Source of the DNA: CAXMST01 sp963790085
Lineage (GTDB): Bacteria > Actinomycetota > Thermoleophilia > Solirubrobacterales > 70-9
Length of the DNA stretch: 64,000 nt
Direction: 5' to 3'
Assembly (NCBI GenBank): GCA_963790085.1
Contig: CAWBNH010000006.1
Coordinates: forward strand, 248,001-312,000
In this document: positions 1 through 8,470 of the stretch, piece after piece
How positions within the stretch are numbered: the first letter of the stretch is position 1
Layout of the letters: every line of letters begins with the position of its first letter
Position numbers and translations under genes: made by a program
Notes under the pieces: model-generated
The model's database searches: none
What the model was told of the DNA's origin: nothing
What the model saw: only the letters and a program-made list of their open reading frames with translations

Positions 1-59
1 ACTCGATCACATTCTCGAAGCGCCCGCCGCAGGGCCGATTGAGGAGATCGCCGCCTGTC

Positions 60-77
60 ACTTCAGTAAGTGTAGTA
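60..77. promoter_or_regulatory. Dyad operator candidate upstream of ABC importer
   Basis: ACTTCAGTAAGTGTAGTA lies about 113 nt before the substrate-binding protein. The core CACTT-CAGT-AAGTG is a perfect inverted repeat. A copy matching at 16 of 18 positions sits upstream of the moeZ-like gene at 11122-11139. Shared sequence plus symmetry suggests a binding site for one regulator; which regulator is unknown. Confidence 0.45.
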
Positions 78-190
78 AAGGACGCAAGCCGCGTGGGACT
101 GCGCGCGGGGTTGCGTACGGATATGGTCTCAGGCTGCGGCCGGGAGGCTCCGCCCGCGACAACCCTGAGAGAGGAAGGGGACCCATCCCA

Positions 191-1039
191 ATGCGCAAGA
201 CTCGTCTGTGGACGCTTCTCGCCCTCGTCATCGGCCTCACCGCGGCGCTTGGACTCGCCGCATGTGGTGACGACGATAGCGGCGGCGACACCACCACAAC
301 CGCGGCCGGCGATACGGCCGATTTCGACCTGATCAAGTCCGGCACCCTGATCGTCGGCTCCGATATTCCGTTCCCGCCCTTCGAGCAGGGCGATCCGCCC
401 GACTACGAGGGTTTCGACATCGACCTGATCAACGAGGTCGCTGATCGCCTCGATCTCCAGACCCAGATCGAGGATGCCCCGTTCGACCTGCTGCTCCAGG
501 GCGGCGGCGGCCAGTTCGACCTCGCGATCGCGGCGACGACGATCACGCCGGCCCGCGAGAACCGGGTCGATTTCTCCGACCCGTACTTCCTCGCATCGCA
601 GGGTCTGTTGGTACGCGCCGACAGCGACGTGGCCAGCTTCGAGGATCTCGACGGCAAGATCGTCGGGGGCCAGGACGGCACCACCGGCGAGACCTACGCG
701 AACGAAAACACCGGTGCCAGCGAGGTTCGCGGGTTCCCGGAGATCGACGACGCCTACAACGCGCTGCTCTCCGAGCAGGTCGATGCGGTCGTCAACGACC
801 TGCCGTCAGTTCAGGACCAGGCCGACAACAGCGGCGGCCGGCTCGAGGTCGTCGCCGACGTCGAGACCGACGAGGAGTACGGCGTCATCTTCCCGCAGGG
901 CGCCAACGCGCTGCGCGAGGCTGTCAACGGCGCGATTCAGGAGATCAAGGACGACGGGACGCTGAACGACCTCTACCAGGAGTGGTTCGAGATCGACGTT
1001 CCGGAGAGCGTGCTCAACTCCACCCACGAGCCGAGCTGA
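191..1039 (+). CDS. Amino-acid ABC transporter substrate-binding lipoprotein (SBP family 3)
   Basis: This is the extracytoplasmic lipoprotein of a polar amino-acid importer. Residues 1-25 are a lipoprotein signal with lipobox LAAC, followed by an Asp/Gly/Thr-rich linker. From about residue 47 the fold is family 3: GTLIVGSDIPFPPF, then TITPARENRVDFSDPY, whose Arg typically holds the ligand carboxylate, and VVNDLPSV, whose Asp typically holds the amino group. The 282-residue length is normal. A GAGAGGAAGGGG tract precedes the ATG. A strong hairpin separates it from the permease, which would keep its expression above that of the membrane subunits. The substrate cannot be read from sequence; a sulfur amino acid is an inference from the dyad shared with the sulfur-transfer genes. 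Confidence 0.9.
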   Translation: MRKTRLWTLLALVIGLTAALGLAACGDDDSGGDTTTTAAGDTADFDLIKSGTLIVGSDIPFPPFEQGDPPDYEGFDIDLINEVADRLDLQTQIEDAPFDLLLQGGGGQFDLAIAATTITPARENRVDFSDPYFLASQGLLVRADSDVASFEDLDGKIVGGQDGTTGETYANENTGASEVRGFPEIDDAYNALLSEQVDAVVNDLPSVQDQADNSGGRLEVVADVETDEEYGVIFPQGANALREAVNGAIQEIKDDGTLNDLYQEWFEIDVPESVLNSTHEPS

Positions 1040-1083
1040 TCGGTCTCAACAGATGAGCCCACGGCATCGGGCCGTCGGCTTCG

Positions 1084-1112
1084 ACCGGGCGCCCCCACCT
1101 GGGGCGCCCGGT
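1084..1112 (+). terminator. Intrinsic-type hairpin after the SBP gene
   Basis: ACCGGGCGCCCC (1084-1095) and GGGGCGCCCGGT (1101-1112) form a perfect 12-bp stem with a 5-nt loop, followed by CTTGTCT. Placed between SBP and permease, it probably terminates most transcripts and lets part read through. Confidence 0.75.
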
Positions 1113-1133
1113 CTTGTCTCGCGCCCTCGCCAG

Positions 1134-1149
1134 CCAGACCAATAGTCTG
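1134..1149 (+). promoter_or_regulatory. Short inverted repeat before the permease
   Basis: CAGAC-CAATA-GTCTG (1135-1149) is a perfect 5-bp dyad about 30 nt before the permease. The string CCAGACCAATAG (1134-1145) resembles CCAGACTGATAG at 15148-15159, immediately before sufC (10 of 12 identical). It could be an operator or chance. Confidence 0.25.
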
Positions 1150-1180
1150 AGCGGACCAGCGAGGAGAGAGGGGCGGCCGG

Positions 1181-1948
1181 ATGGACAGAATCCTCGAGCA
1201 GTACTTCGACTTCGGGGTGATGTTCGACCCGAGCAACTTCGACAAGGTGATCGACGGCTTCGTGTTCACGATCAAGCTCTCGATCGTCGCCGGGATTGCC
1301 TCGCTGATCTGGGGCCTGATCCTGGCGATCCTGCGGCAGACGCCGGGGCGGCTGAGCTGGATCGTGCGGGTGCCGACGGTTGCCTACATCGACGTGCTTC
1401 GCGGCGTGCCGGCGCTGCTCACGATTCTGCTTGTCTCGACGAGCCTCGGCGCACTGGCGGCGACCGACCCGCTCACCGGGGAGGGCTCGGTGATCCCGCG
1501 ATGGCTGGGAGTTCCGGAGTGGTTCGGGCAGCCCTCTCCGTTCTGGTACGGGGTCTTCGCGATCACCCTGACCTACGGCGCCTACATGGCGGAGGTCTAC
1601 AGGGCCGGCATCGAGGCGGTCCCCGGGGGGCAGATGGAGGCTGCCCGCTCGCTCGGAATGAGCTACGGCAAGGCGATGCGCTTCGTGATCGTGCCGCAGG
1701 CGATCCGCAAGGTGATCCCGCCGTTGCTCAACGACTACATCGCGCTGATGAAGGACACGACGCTGGTCAGCGTCATCGGCCTGATCGAGGTGGTGCAGGC
1801 CGGCCGCGACATCCAGTCGGTCGAGTTCAACTCCTCCGCGCTGATGCTCGGTGCGATCCTGTTCGTGCTCGTGACGATTCCGCTGGCGCGGGTCGTCGAC
1901 TGGATGATCGCGCGCCAGCAGGCCCAGTACGAGCGAGGCTCGGCATGA
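1181..1948 (+). CDS. Amino-acid ABC transporter permease (HisM/GlnP family)
   Basis: Inner-membrane subunit of the importer. At 255 residues it has the usual hydrophobic profile of the HisMQ family, with an N-terminal segment around residues 28-50 (VFTIKLSIVAGIASLIWGLI). The EAA loop that docks on the ATPase is clear: GGQMEAARSLGMSYGKAMRF near residues 148-167, followed by IVPQAIRKVIPPLLNDYIAL. The stop overlaps the ATPase start as ATGA, so the two are translationally coupled. A GAGGAGAGAGGGG tract gives a ribosome site. An extra hydrophilic stretch around residues 90-120 is longer than in many family members. Confidence 0.9.
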   Translation: MDRILEQYFDFGVMFDPSNFDKVIDGFVFTIKLSIVAGIASLIWGLILAILRQTPGRLSWIVRVPTVAYIDVLRGVPALLTILLVSTSLGALAATDPLTGEGSVIPRWLGVPEWFGQPSPFWYGVFAITLTYGAYMAEVYRAGIEAVPGGQMEAARSLGMSYGKAMRFVIVPQAIRKVIPPLLNDYIALMKDTTLVSVIGLIEVVQAGRDIQSVEFNSSALMLGAILFVLVTIPLARVVDWMIARQQAQYERGSA

Positions 1949-2727
1949 GCGCAGAGGTCGACGAACGGCCCGCGAACGGCTACACCGGCCCGATGATCAA
2001 GCTCGAGGGGGTCGAGAAGAGCTTCGGGGATCTCAAGGTGCTGACGGCGTCGATCTCGAGATCCGCAAGGGCGAGGTCGTCTGCGTGATCGGGCCGAGCG
2101 GCTCCGGGAAGTCGACCCTGCTGCGATGCATCAACCTGCTGGCCCCGCCGGAGGCGGGCCAGATCTCCCTCGAGGGAACCGAGATCACGAGCAAGGACTT
2201 CGACGAGGGCCTCGACTTCGTCCGCCGCCGGGTCGGGATGGTCTTCCAGCAGTTCAACCTGTTCCCCCACAAGAACGCGCTCGAGAACGTGACCATGGCC
2301 CCACAGCGGGTTCTGGGACGCAGCGCCGCGGAGTGCCGCGCCCGTGGCGAGGAGCTGCTGGAGCGCGTCGGCATATCCGACAAGATCGGCGAGTACCCCG
2401 AACGGCTCTCGGGCGGCCAGCAGCAGCGGGTCGCGATCGCCCGGGCGCTGGCGATGGACCCGCACGTGATGCTGTTCGACGAGGTGACCAGCGCCCTCGA
2501 CCCCGAGCTGGTCAAGGAGGTGCTCGACGTGATGCGAGAGCTCGCCGACGAGGGGATGACGATGATCGTCGTCACCCACGAGATGGGGTTCGCCCGCGAT
2601 GTCGCCGATCGCGTCGTCTTCATGGACGACGGCGTCGTCGTCGAGCAGGGGCCGCCGGCTCGAGGTGCTCGAGAATCCTCAGGGGGAGCGGACCAAGCGG
2701 TTCCTCGGGCTGGTGCTCGAGCACTGA
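1945..2727 (+). CDS. Amino-acid ABC transporter ATPase (two frameshifts)
   Basis: This gene supplies ATP-driven energy for the importer. It starts MSAEVDERPANGY at an ATGA overlap with the permease. The frame is lost near 2043, where VLDGVDLEIRKGE is expected but one base (probably a G of GGAC) is missing. It resumes with MIGPSGSGKSTLLRCINL (Walker A), VFQQFNLFPHKNALENV (Q-loop), LSGGQQQRVAIARAL (signature), VMLFDEVTSALDP (Walker B) and VVTHEMGFA (H-loop). A one-base insertion near 2655-2661 then shifts it again; the restored tail reads LEVLENPQGERTKRFLG and stops at 2725-2727. All functional motifs are intact, so sequence error is more likely than a pseudogene. Confidence 0.8.
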
Positions 2728-2751
2728 GCGCCCCCGGCCGGCGGGCACAGC

Positions 2752-2757
2752 TAGCTT
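2752..2757 (+). promoter_or_regulatory. -10 element of a leaderless glycosyltransferase transcript
   Basis: TAGCTT ends 7 nt before GTG 2765, with no ribosome-binding tract between, so transcription should start at or next to the start codon. Confidence 0.5.
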
Positions 2758-2764
2758 TCGCGCC

Positions 2765-3645
2765 GTGGATGCGCCGCTGCTCGACGTCGTGATCGTCTCC
2801 TTCCGCTCGAAGGAGCTGCTCGACCGATGCCTGGGCTCGCTCTCCGAGCACGGTCTCGGCGAGTCGATGACGGTCACGGTCGTCGACAACGCGAGCGGCG
2901 ACGGCACCGTGGAGATGGTCGCGGCGAGCCACCCCGAGGTTCGTCTGCTGGCTCAGCCCGAGAACCTCGGCTTCGGCGCCGCCACCAACATCGGGCTGAC
3001 CGGAGGCAGGGGACGTTACGTGCTCGCCCTGAACCCGGACGCGGCGATCGAGGCCGACACCCTGCCGGTCCTGATCGAGCTGATGGAGTCGGATCCCCGG
3101 ATCGGATGCTGCGGCCCGGCCCTCTACCGGGAGGACGGTAGCTTCGATCACGCGGCCCGGCGCAGCTTCCCGACGCCGCTCAGCGCGCTCGGTCACTTCA
3201 GCGGGATCGGGCAGCGCCTGCGGGCGGACGACTCGCCGCCTACCGCGCTCCGGAGGTCGAGCGGGGCCCGGTGGACGCGGTCAACGGCGCCTTCATGCTG
3301 CTCCGCCGCAGCGCGCTCGAGCAGGTCGGCGTCTTCGACGCGGGCTACTGGATGTACATGGAGGATCTCGACCTCTCCTACCGGCTCGGCGAGGCGGGCT
3401 GGGTCACCTTCTACGAGCCCTCAGTGCGTGCGATCCACACCAAGGGTGGAACCACGGACGGGCACCGAGACGCGCGCCTGCAGATCGCCTTTCACCGCGG
3501 CATGGGGCGGTTCTACCGAAAGCACTATGCCGGCGCGCACAGCGGCCCCTTCAACGCGCTGATCTATCTCGGCATCGCGGTCAAGCTGGCCGCCTCGCTG
3601 GTCGGCGGCGTGCTCCGCGACGCCGGCGCGGGACCGCGGCCCTAG
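2765..3645 (+). CDS. GT2 family glycosyltransferase (one frameshift)
   Basis: Cytoplasmic GT-A glycosyltransferase of the rhamnosyltransferase/WcaA type. The GTG start gives VDAPLLDVVIVSFRSKELL. Motifs are VVDNASGDGT (nucleotide binding), ENLGFGAATNIGL and LALNPDAAIEADT. The frame breaks near 3240, where one base is missing in GACTCGCCG|CCTACC; the other frame continues as VDAVNGAFMLLRRSALEQVG, then GYWMYMEDLDLSYRLGEAGW (the acceptor and catalytic region) and a C-terminal hydrophobic tail. Joined, the protein is about 294 residues, normal for the family. It opens a set of surface-glycan genes; donor and acceptor sugars are unknown. Confidence 0.8.
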
Positions 3646-3654
3646 CTTCGCCCC

Positions 3655-4614
3655 TCAGCCCGAGCCGGTGATCCGCCGCCGCCGCATCAGCCTGCGGTGG
3701 AGGGTCCTCGGCAGGCTGTCTCCCCCGCCCCGGCTGGCGACGATCGATGGGTAGCGCACGCCCGGCTCGGCCGCGCGCCAGCCCCGGACCCTCGCCGGAA
3801 GGCCACTGATCGTGCGATCGATGACCGCCTGGCCCGCGAGCAGCGTCGCCTCGCGGACGAGCACGCCGGGCAGCGTGCGCGGGGTGATCACCCGCCACTT
3901 CCTCAACACGTATCCGCGACCGAACCCCATCAGCCGGTTCTTCTCGGTCGAGCCCGAGCCGAGCGTGGCCGAATGCTCGTGGGTGCCGAGGGCCTCGCGG
4001 GCCAGCCGGCAGCGAGCGCCCTCGCCCAGAAGGCGGAGCACGAGGTCGACGTCCTCCCAGTAGGCGAACAGGTTCTCGTCGAAGCCGCCAAGATCGAGAA
4101 AGGCGCCGCGGTCGAAGGCCGCGGCCGCGGCTGAGGGGCCGATCGGGTCCGGCGCCGAGGCGAGCGCCGTGAGCGGCATCCCATTCAGGTAGTCGTATAC
4201 GAGCAGGGTCCGGTCGAGCTGCATGCCGGCGGTGTCGATCAGCGACCTGTCCACCTTGTCACGCATCACGGCGGCCGCCATGACCACGCTCGATGCCGGT
4301 TCGATCCGCTCGCCCAGCCTCTCGACGAACTGCGGCTCGCAGACGCAGTCGTCGTTGAGCAGGACGAGAACGTCGCCGGCCGCCTGCCTCGCCGCGAGGT
4401 TAACCGGGGCGCTGTAGCCGGCGTTGCGCTCGAGCCGGATCGCGCGCGCGAAACCGTACCTCGCGGCCAGCGCACTGACCTCGCCGCCCGGCGAGGCGTT
4501 GTCGACGATCAGCGTCTCGTGCTCGGTGGACTGGGCCGCCAGCGAGTCGAGCAGGCGGCGCAGGCGCGACGCCGGGCCGCGCGAGGGAACGATGACCGTC
4601 GCCGAGACGCTCAG
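3655..4614 (-). CDS. GT2 family glycosyltransferase, apparent CTG start
   Basis: A second GT-A glycosyltransferase, convergent with the previous gene. The reading frame shows SATVIVPSRGPASRLRRLLD, LIVDNASPGG, ERNAGYSAPVNLAA, LVLLNDDCVCEPQF and FAYWEDVDLVLRLLGEG, all canonical GT2 elements. The first ATG (4287) lies after the N-terminal motifs and would remove half the fold, so the real start is upstream. The best candidate is CTG 4614-4612, whose last two bases are the start of the TGA stop of the sugar transferase gene (CTGA overlap); no ATG, GTG or TTG is available in frame. About 319 residues result. It is co-transcribed with the sugar transferase and probably extends the same glycan. Confidence 0.75.
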   Translation of the reverse strand: MSVSATVIVPSRGPASRLRRLLDSLAAQSTEHETLIVDNASPGGEVSALAARYGFARAIRLERNAGYSAPVNLAARQAAGDVLVLLNDDCVCEPQFVERLGERIEPASSVVMAAAVMRDKVDRSLIDTAGMQLDRTLLVYDYLNGMPLTALASAPDPIGPSAAAAAFDRGAFLDLGGFDENLFAYWEDVDLVLRLLGEGARCRLAREALGTHEHSATLGSGSTEKNRLMGFGRGYVLRKWRVITPRTLPGVLVREATLLAGQAVIDRTISGLPARVRGWRAAEPGVRYPSIVASRGGGDSLPRTLHRRLMRRRRITGSG

Positions 4615-6074
4615 AAGGCACCGGTGCCGCGAACGACCGCCGGCACCGTGTGCAGAACGATGCGCAGATCACGTGCCAGCGACGGGTTCTCGATGTACTC
4701 GAGCTCGACCGCCAGCCGCTCGGCGAAGGTCAGCTCGCCCCGGCCGAAGACCTGCATCGGGCCGGTGACCCCCGGCTTGACCGTGAGCCGGAAGCGATCC
4801 TCGGGCGAATAGCGCTCGACGATCTCGACCTGCTCGGGCCGCGGCCCGACGATGCTCATCTCACCGACGAACACGTTGAACAGCTGCGGCAGCTCGTCGA
4901 TCGAGAGACGGCGGAGGATTCGCCCCACCCTCGTCACCCGGGGATCGTCGCGGAGCTTGAACATCGGGTCCTCGAGCTGCTCGAGGCTGACGACGTCCTC
5001 GAGTCGCTCCTCGGCGTCGACTCTCATCGTCCGGAACTTGTAGATCCGGAAGGGTCGGCCACCGAGACCCGCGCGCACCTGGGAGAAGAACACCGGCCCA
5101 CGGCTGTCGAGCTTGATCGCGATCGCGACGAAGGGCAGCAGCAGAGCCAGCAGCAGCAGGCCGATCCCGGAGACGACGACGTCGAAGGCCCGCTTGATCG
5201 AGAGCGAAGAGCGCGAGGGATCCCAGGTGTTGTATTCGAGGATCGGCAGATCGGCGACCTGCGCGATCTGCAGGGAAGGCAGCGCCCGGCCGCGAAGCGG
5301 CGAGACGACGCTCAGCTTCACCTGCCGCTTGCGACAGATCGTGTTCAGCTCGGCGATCAGGTCGGTGTCGACGGTCTCCGAGGCGAGCACGATCCGGTCC
5401 ACAGACGCGGTCAGGTCGAGCAGCGCCAGGCTCCGATCCTCACCACCGCCAAGCTCGTCCATGCTGCGCTCCACCGCGAGCTCGAAGTGCATATCGCGAA
5501 ATAGGCCGAGCTTGCGCCGCATCGACTCCAGTGACGGGCCGTCGCCGATGATCCCGACCAGCTCAGGTGGGGTCCAGGCCCACCACAGCCGGCGGGCAAG
5601 CGAACGGGTGACGATCGCCGCCAGACAGACCACGACGAGATTGACCACCGCCGGGACGGCCCCCAGCTCCCCGGCCGAGGTCAGCGGCAGCAGCAACGCG
5701 AGTCCCGCCGTCGTCGTCGCCGCCCAGGCCGTGATCGCGGGCACCTCGTCCGCCGTCAGGTGCCGCAGTGCCCGATGGTCGCGATCGTAGAGCCCGAAGA
5801 ACTTCGAGATCAGAAGCCAGAGCGGAAGAAAGGCAAACGGCCAGGGGCTGCCGATCAGCGTCGCGGTCACAGCCGCCGCCACCGCCACCGCCACGAGGTC
5901 GGCGACCGCGAGCATCCGCCGGCGGCGGGCATCGCGCCACCAACGGCGCCGGGTTGCGGGCCGCGGCATCAGCGCGCCCGCCGTAGCCGCCCGCGAACCG
6001 CTTTCGGACGCGCCGAGCGGCGGCGACTGGGCGTGGCCGTCCGCTACGGCTGAATGGCTGACAACGTCGCTCAA
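4611..6074 (-). CDS. Polyprenyl-phosphate sugar-1-phosphate transferase (WbaP/WcaJ-like)
   Basis: This enzyme starts glycan assembly by moving a sugar-1-phosphate to undecaprenyl phosphate at the membrane. The N-terminal half has about four membrane segments (residues 50-160) and a nucleotide-binding-like domain (around 165-285). Then KRAFDVVVSGIGLLLLALLL, SRGPVFFSQVRAGLGGRPF, YKFRTMRVDAEE, LSIDELPQLFNVFVGEMSIV and GPRPEQVE identify the bacterial sugar transferase domain; VKPGVTGPMQVFGRGEL follows. At 487 residues it has the full WbaP-like length. The TTG start abuts a TAGATT hexamer, so the true start may be the later ATG at 5969, which still precedes the first membrane segment. Confidence 0.85.
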   Translation of the reverse strand: MSDVVSHSAVADGHAQSPPLGASESGSRAATAGALMPRPATRRRWWRDARRRRMLAVADLVAVAVAAAVTATLIGSPWPFAFLPLWLLISKFFGLYDRDHRALRHLTADEVPAITAWAATTTAGLALLLPLTSAGELGAVPAVVNLVVVCLAAIVTRSLARRLWWAWTPPELVGIIGDGPSLESMRRKLGLFRDMHFELAVERSMDELGGGEDRSLALLDLTASVDRIVLASETVDTDLIAELNTICRKRQVKLSVVSPLRGRALPSLQIAQVADLPILEYNTWDPSRSSLSIKRAFDVVVSGIGLLLLALLLPFVAIAIKLDSRGPVFFSQVRAGLGGRPFRIYKFRTMRVDAEERLEDVVSLEQLEDPMFKLRDDPRVTRVGRILRRLSIDELPQLFNVFVGEMSIVGPRPEQVEIVERYSPEDRFRLTVKPGVTGPMQVFGRGELTFAERLAVELEYIENPSLARDLRIVLHTVPAVVRGTGAF

Positions 6075-6159
6075 AATCTAGGCTCCCCGTCTCCGGCCCG
6101 CTCAGACCCCGGGGTTTTGAGGATAGCCCGCGACGGCGACATACGCCAGCGCCGGGCGC

Positions 6160-8091
6160 TCAGGGCTCCGGCAGCGCGTCCTGGCGGCCGAGTTGCAGCG
6201 GAGCCAGGGCCTGCGCCCGGAGCCCGTAGGTGCCTGCGGCCGCCAGGCGGCCGAGATCGACCTGGATCTGAGACATCAGCAGCCAGGATCGGAAGTCCTC
6301 GGGCGCAAGCCGGATCGCCTCCTTCGCCCTGAGCTCGGCGGCCCCGAGGTTGGCCGCGGTCTGCTCGATCTCGGCCAGGCGCAGGGCGGGCTCGGAGCTC
6401 CACGGCTCGATCTGCGCCGCGCTGCGAGCCGCCTCCGCCGCGCCCGTCAGATCACCGGAGGCAAGCCGATCTGCAGACCGGTCGAGCTGAATCGCAGCAA
6501 GGGCCAGCACGCATCCCGCCCAGACCGCGGCAAGGAGGCCGGCGCCGATTCCCAGCCCGATCGCCCAGGGGGCGGGCCGGGTCGGCGCATCGAGCGGCTC
6601 ATAGCCCGCCATTCGCGAGTCGACCAACAGCGAGCCCCCGGGGGCGCCCGCCGGCCGCAGGCCTGAGCCGCAGATCAGGGTCAGGCTGACGAGGAACGGG
6701 ACGACGACCGCGGGAAGCTCCCAGCTCCAGTCGATCCCGATCGCAAGCAGCCCGGCGAGGAAGATCCCGACCACGGCGGCCGCGGCGCCCCGGGTCCGCC
6801 CGCGCTGCCGACGTAGGGTCACGACCGCCCCGAACGCGCCGAGGCCGATCGCCGCGAGCAGCGACAGCCCGCCCGGCAGGCCGAGCTCGGCGAGGGTCTC
6901 GAGTGGGGCCGAGTGAGCGTTGCGGGCGGGAACGGCCAGGTCCCCGTTCATCGACCAGTAGGCCTCGTAGCCGCCGGCGCCCACACCGCGAAGCGGGGCC
7001 TCACCGAAGGCCCCAAGGGCCGCGTCCCAGAAGGAGCTGCGACCGGAATCGGACGCGAAGCCGACCGACTCACCCTGCACGGCGGTCTCCTCGTAGCGGA
7101 ACTCCCCGAGAAGCGCGCTAGGCCCGAGCACGAGGATGACCGCGAGCACGGCGGCCAGCGCGGCCACGACCACGCGGCCGCCGGCCTGTCGCGACGGTCG
7201 CGACGCAGGTTGCGCGGCGGCGCGCGCATCGAGCCGTCCGAAGGCGAGGTGGGCGCCCGCCGCGATGGCAGCAACGAGGGCGGCGATCGCGAGGCCCGCC
7301 GCTGAGGGGCCCCCGATCGGGCTCAACTCACCCCTGGCCACAGCGGCCGCGATGATCACGACCGCCCAGGCCGGCACCGCAACGATCGCCGCCTCGGTGA
7401 CGCGGTGGCGATCGACCGCGAACCCAAGGACGATCAGCAGACCGATCGCGCCCGCGAGCAGGGCACCGCGTGACGAAGTCAGAAACAGCGCGGTGACGAG
7501 CGGAACCGAGCCGGCGAGGGCCGCGCGGGCGATCGAGGTGCGGGCCGCGACCGTCAGCCACGCCACCGCCGGGAGCGTCATCGCGAGCAGATAGCCGAGC
7601 CCGTTCCAGTACCCGATCGGATAGCTGAGCCGCTCCGCGGCGAGGTTCAACTCGAGCGCCAGGTCCTGATCGCCGCCGAGGCCGAGCAACCGCGATCCGA
7701 GGGCGATCGTCGCGACAACCGTACCCCCAAGCGCGATCCCGGCGAGCCAGGATGGCGCGCTGCCCGCCCTTGCCGCGAGGCCGACCAGCAGCACCAGCCC
7801 CGTATAGAGCAGGATCCGGACCAGGTCGATGAACCCCGCGCCGTCGTCAGCTGTCCAGCTCAACGAGAGCGCGGTCCAGACGGCGAGCGCCGCCAGCAGG
7901 CCGATCAGTACCGTCAGCCGCCTCGTGACGGCGCCGAGGCCCAAGCTGCCGCCGAGCAGCAGCCCGCCGATCAAGAGCCAGGTCGCGGCAGTCGCGACAC
8001 CGAGCACCGAGGCCGAGAAGCCGCCTTCGGCAAGCGCCAGGGCGACGATGCCGGCCGCCACCGGGAGGGATATCGAGGGCTGAGGAAGCAC
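6160..8091 (-). CDS. O-antigen ligase/polymerase-like membrane protein with TPR tail
   Basis: A polytopic membrane protein of 643 residues with about 12 hydrophobic segments (residues 8-470). A large central segment holds SDSGRSSFWDAALGAFGEAP and GVGAGGYEAYW, followed by NAHSAPLETLAELGLPGGL; this G-x-G plus N-x-H-x-x-x-L pattern is typical of Wzy_C (O-antigen ligase) proteins. After a further membrane helix, residues 540-643 form TPR-like helices (LASGDLTGAAEAARSAAQIE and following). It most likely ligates or polymerises the lipid-linked glycan outside the membrane, downstream of the sugar transferase encoded next to it. Ligase and polymerase cannot be told apart from sequence alone. Confidence 0.75.
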   Translation of the reverse strand: MLPQPSISLPVAAGIVALALAEGGFSASVLGVATAATWLLIGGLLLGGSLGLGAVTRRLTVLIGLLAALAVWTALSLSWTADDGAGFIDLVRILLYTGLVLLVGLAARAGSAPSWLAGIALGGTVVATIALGSRLLGLGGDQDLALELNLAAERLSYPIGYWNGLGYLLAMTLPAVAWLTVAARTSIARAALAGSVPLVTALFLTSSRGALLAGAIGLLIVLGFAVDRHRVTEAAIVAVPAWAVVIIAAAVARGELSPIGGPSAAGLAIAALVAAIAAGAHLAFGRLDARAAAQPASRPSRQAGGRVVVAALAAVLAVILVLGPSALLGEFRYEETAVQGESVGFASDSGRSSFWDAALGAFGEAPLRGVGAGGYEAYWSMNGDLAVPARNAHSAPLETLAELGLPGGLSLLAAIGLGAFGAVVTLRRQRGRTRGAAAAVVGIFLAGLLAIGIDWSWELPAVVVPFLVSLTLICGSGLRPAGAPGGSLLVDSRMAGYEPLDAPTRPAPWAIGLGIGAGLLAAVWAGCVLALAAIQLDRSADRLASGDLTGAAEAARSAAQIEPWSSEPALRLAEIEQTAANLGAAELRAKEAIRLAPEDFRSWLLMSQIQVDLGRLAAAGTYGLRAQALAPLQLGRQDALPEP

Positions 8092-8132
8092 TGCTGATCG
8101 GCGCCTTCCCGACCCACTACCCTGTTCCGTCG

Positions 8133-8468
8133 ATGAGGCGCGGGACGCAGTCTAGATTGATGCTGGGCGCGGGCATCGTGCTGGCGGTCGTCGCGGCGAC
8201 CGGGCCGCAGAGCGCCGCCGCCGGCCCACCGGCCGTGGAGGAGTACGTGCTGACGCTGCCGGGCGTGAAGACGAGTGGCGTTGGTGAGACCGGGCCGCTG
8301 GACGAGCGGGCCCGCCGCGTCGGGCCGGTCGGGGTGACCGGTGAGCGGCAGCCGGCACAGTCGACGCTGGCCGGGATCGGTGCGGCGGCGGTCTCACCGG
8401 GCGGGCTCGCGCTGGCGCTCGCGCTGGCAGCCTCGGTCGCGCTCGCGCTTCGACGCACCCGCGGGTAG
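8133..8468 (+). CDS. Small secreted or membrane-anchored protein of unknown function
   Basis: 111 residues: a signal sequence (residues 1-30, LMLGAGIVLAVVAATGPQSA with Ala-rich cleavage region), a short extracellular segment (VEEYVLTLPGVKTSGVGETG) and a C-terminal membrane helix (LALALALAASVALAL) ending RRTRG. This architecture resembles a surface-anchored small protein, but I recognise no family. TACCCT (8118-8123) lies 9 nt before the ATG. The gene is two bases upstream of the glycosidase and divergent from the O-antigen-ligase-like gene, so it probably belongs with the glycan genes. Confidence 0.6.
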   Translation: MRRGTQSRLMLGAGIVLAVVAATGPQSAAAGPPAVEEYVLTLPGVKTSGVGETGPLDERARRVGPVGVTGERQPAQSTLAGIGAAAVSPGGLALALALAASVALALRRTRG

Positions 8469-8470
8469 CG

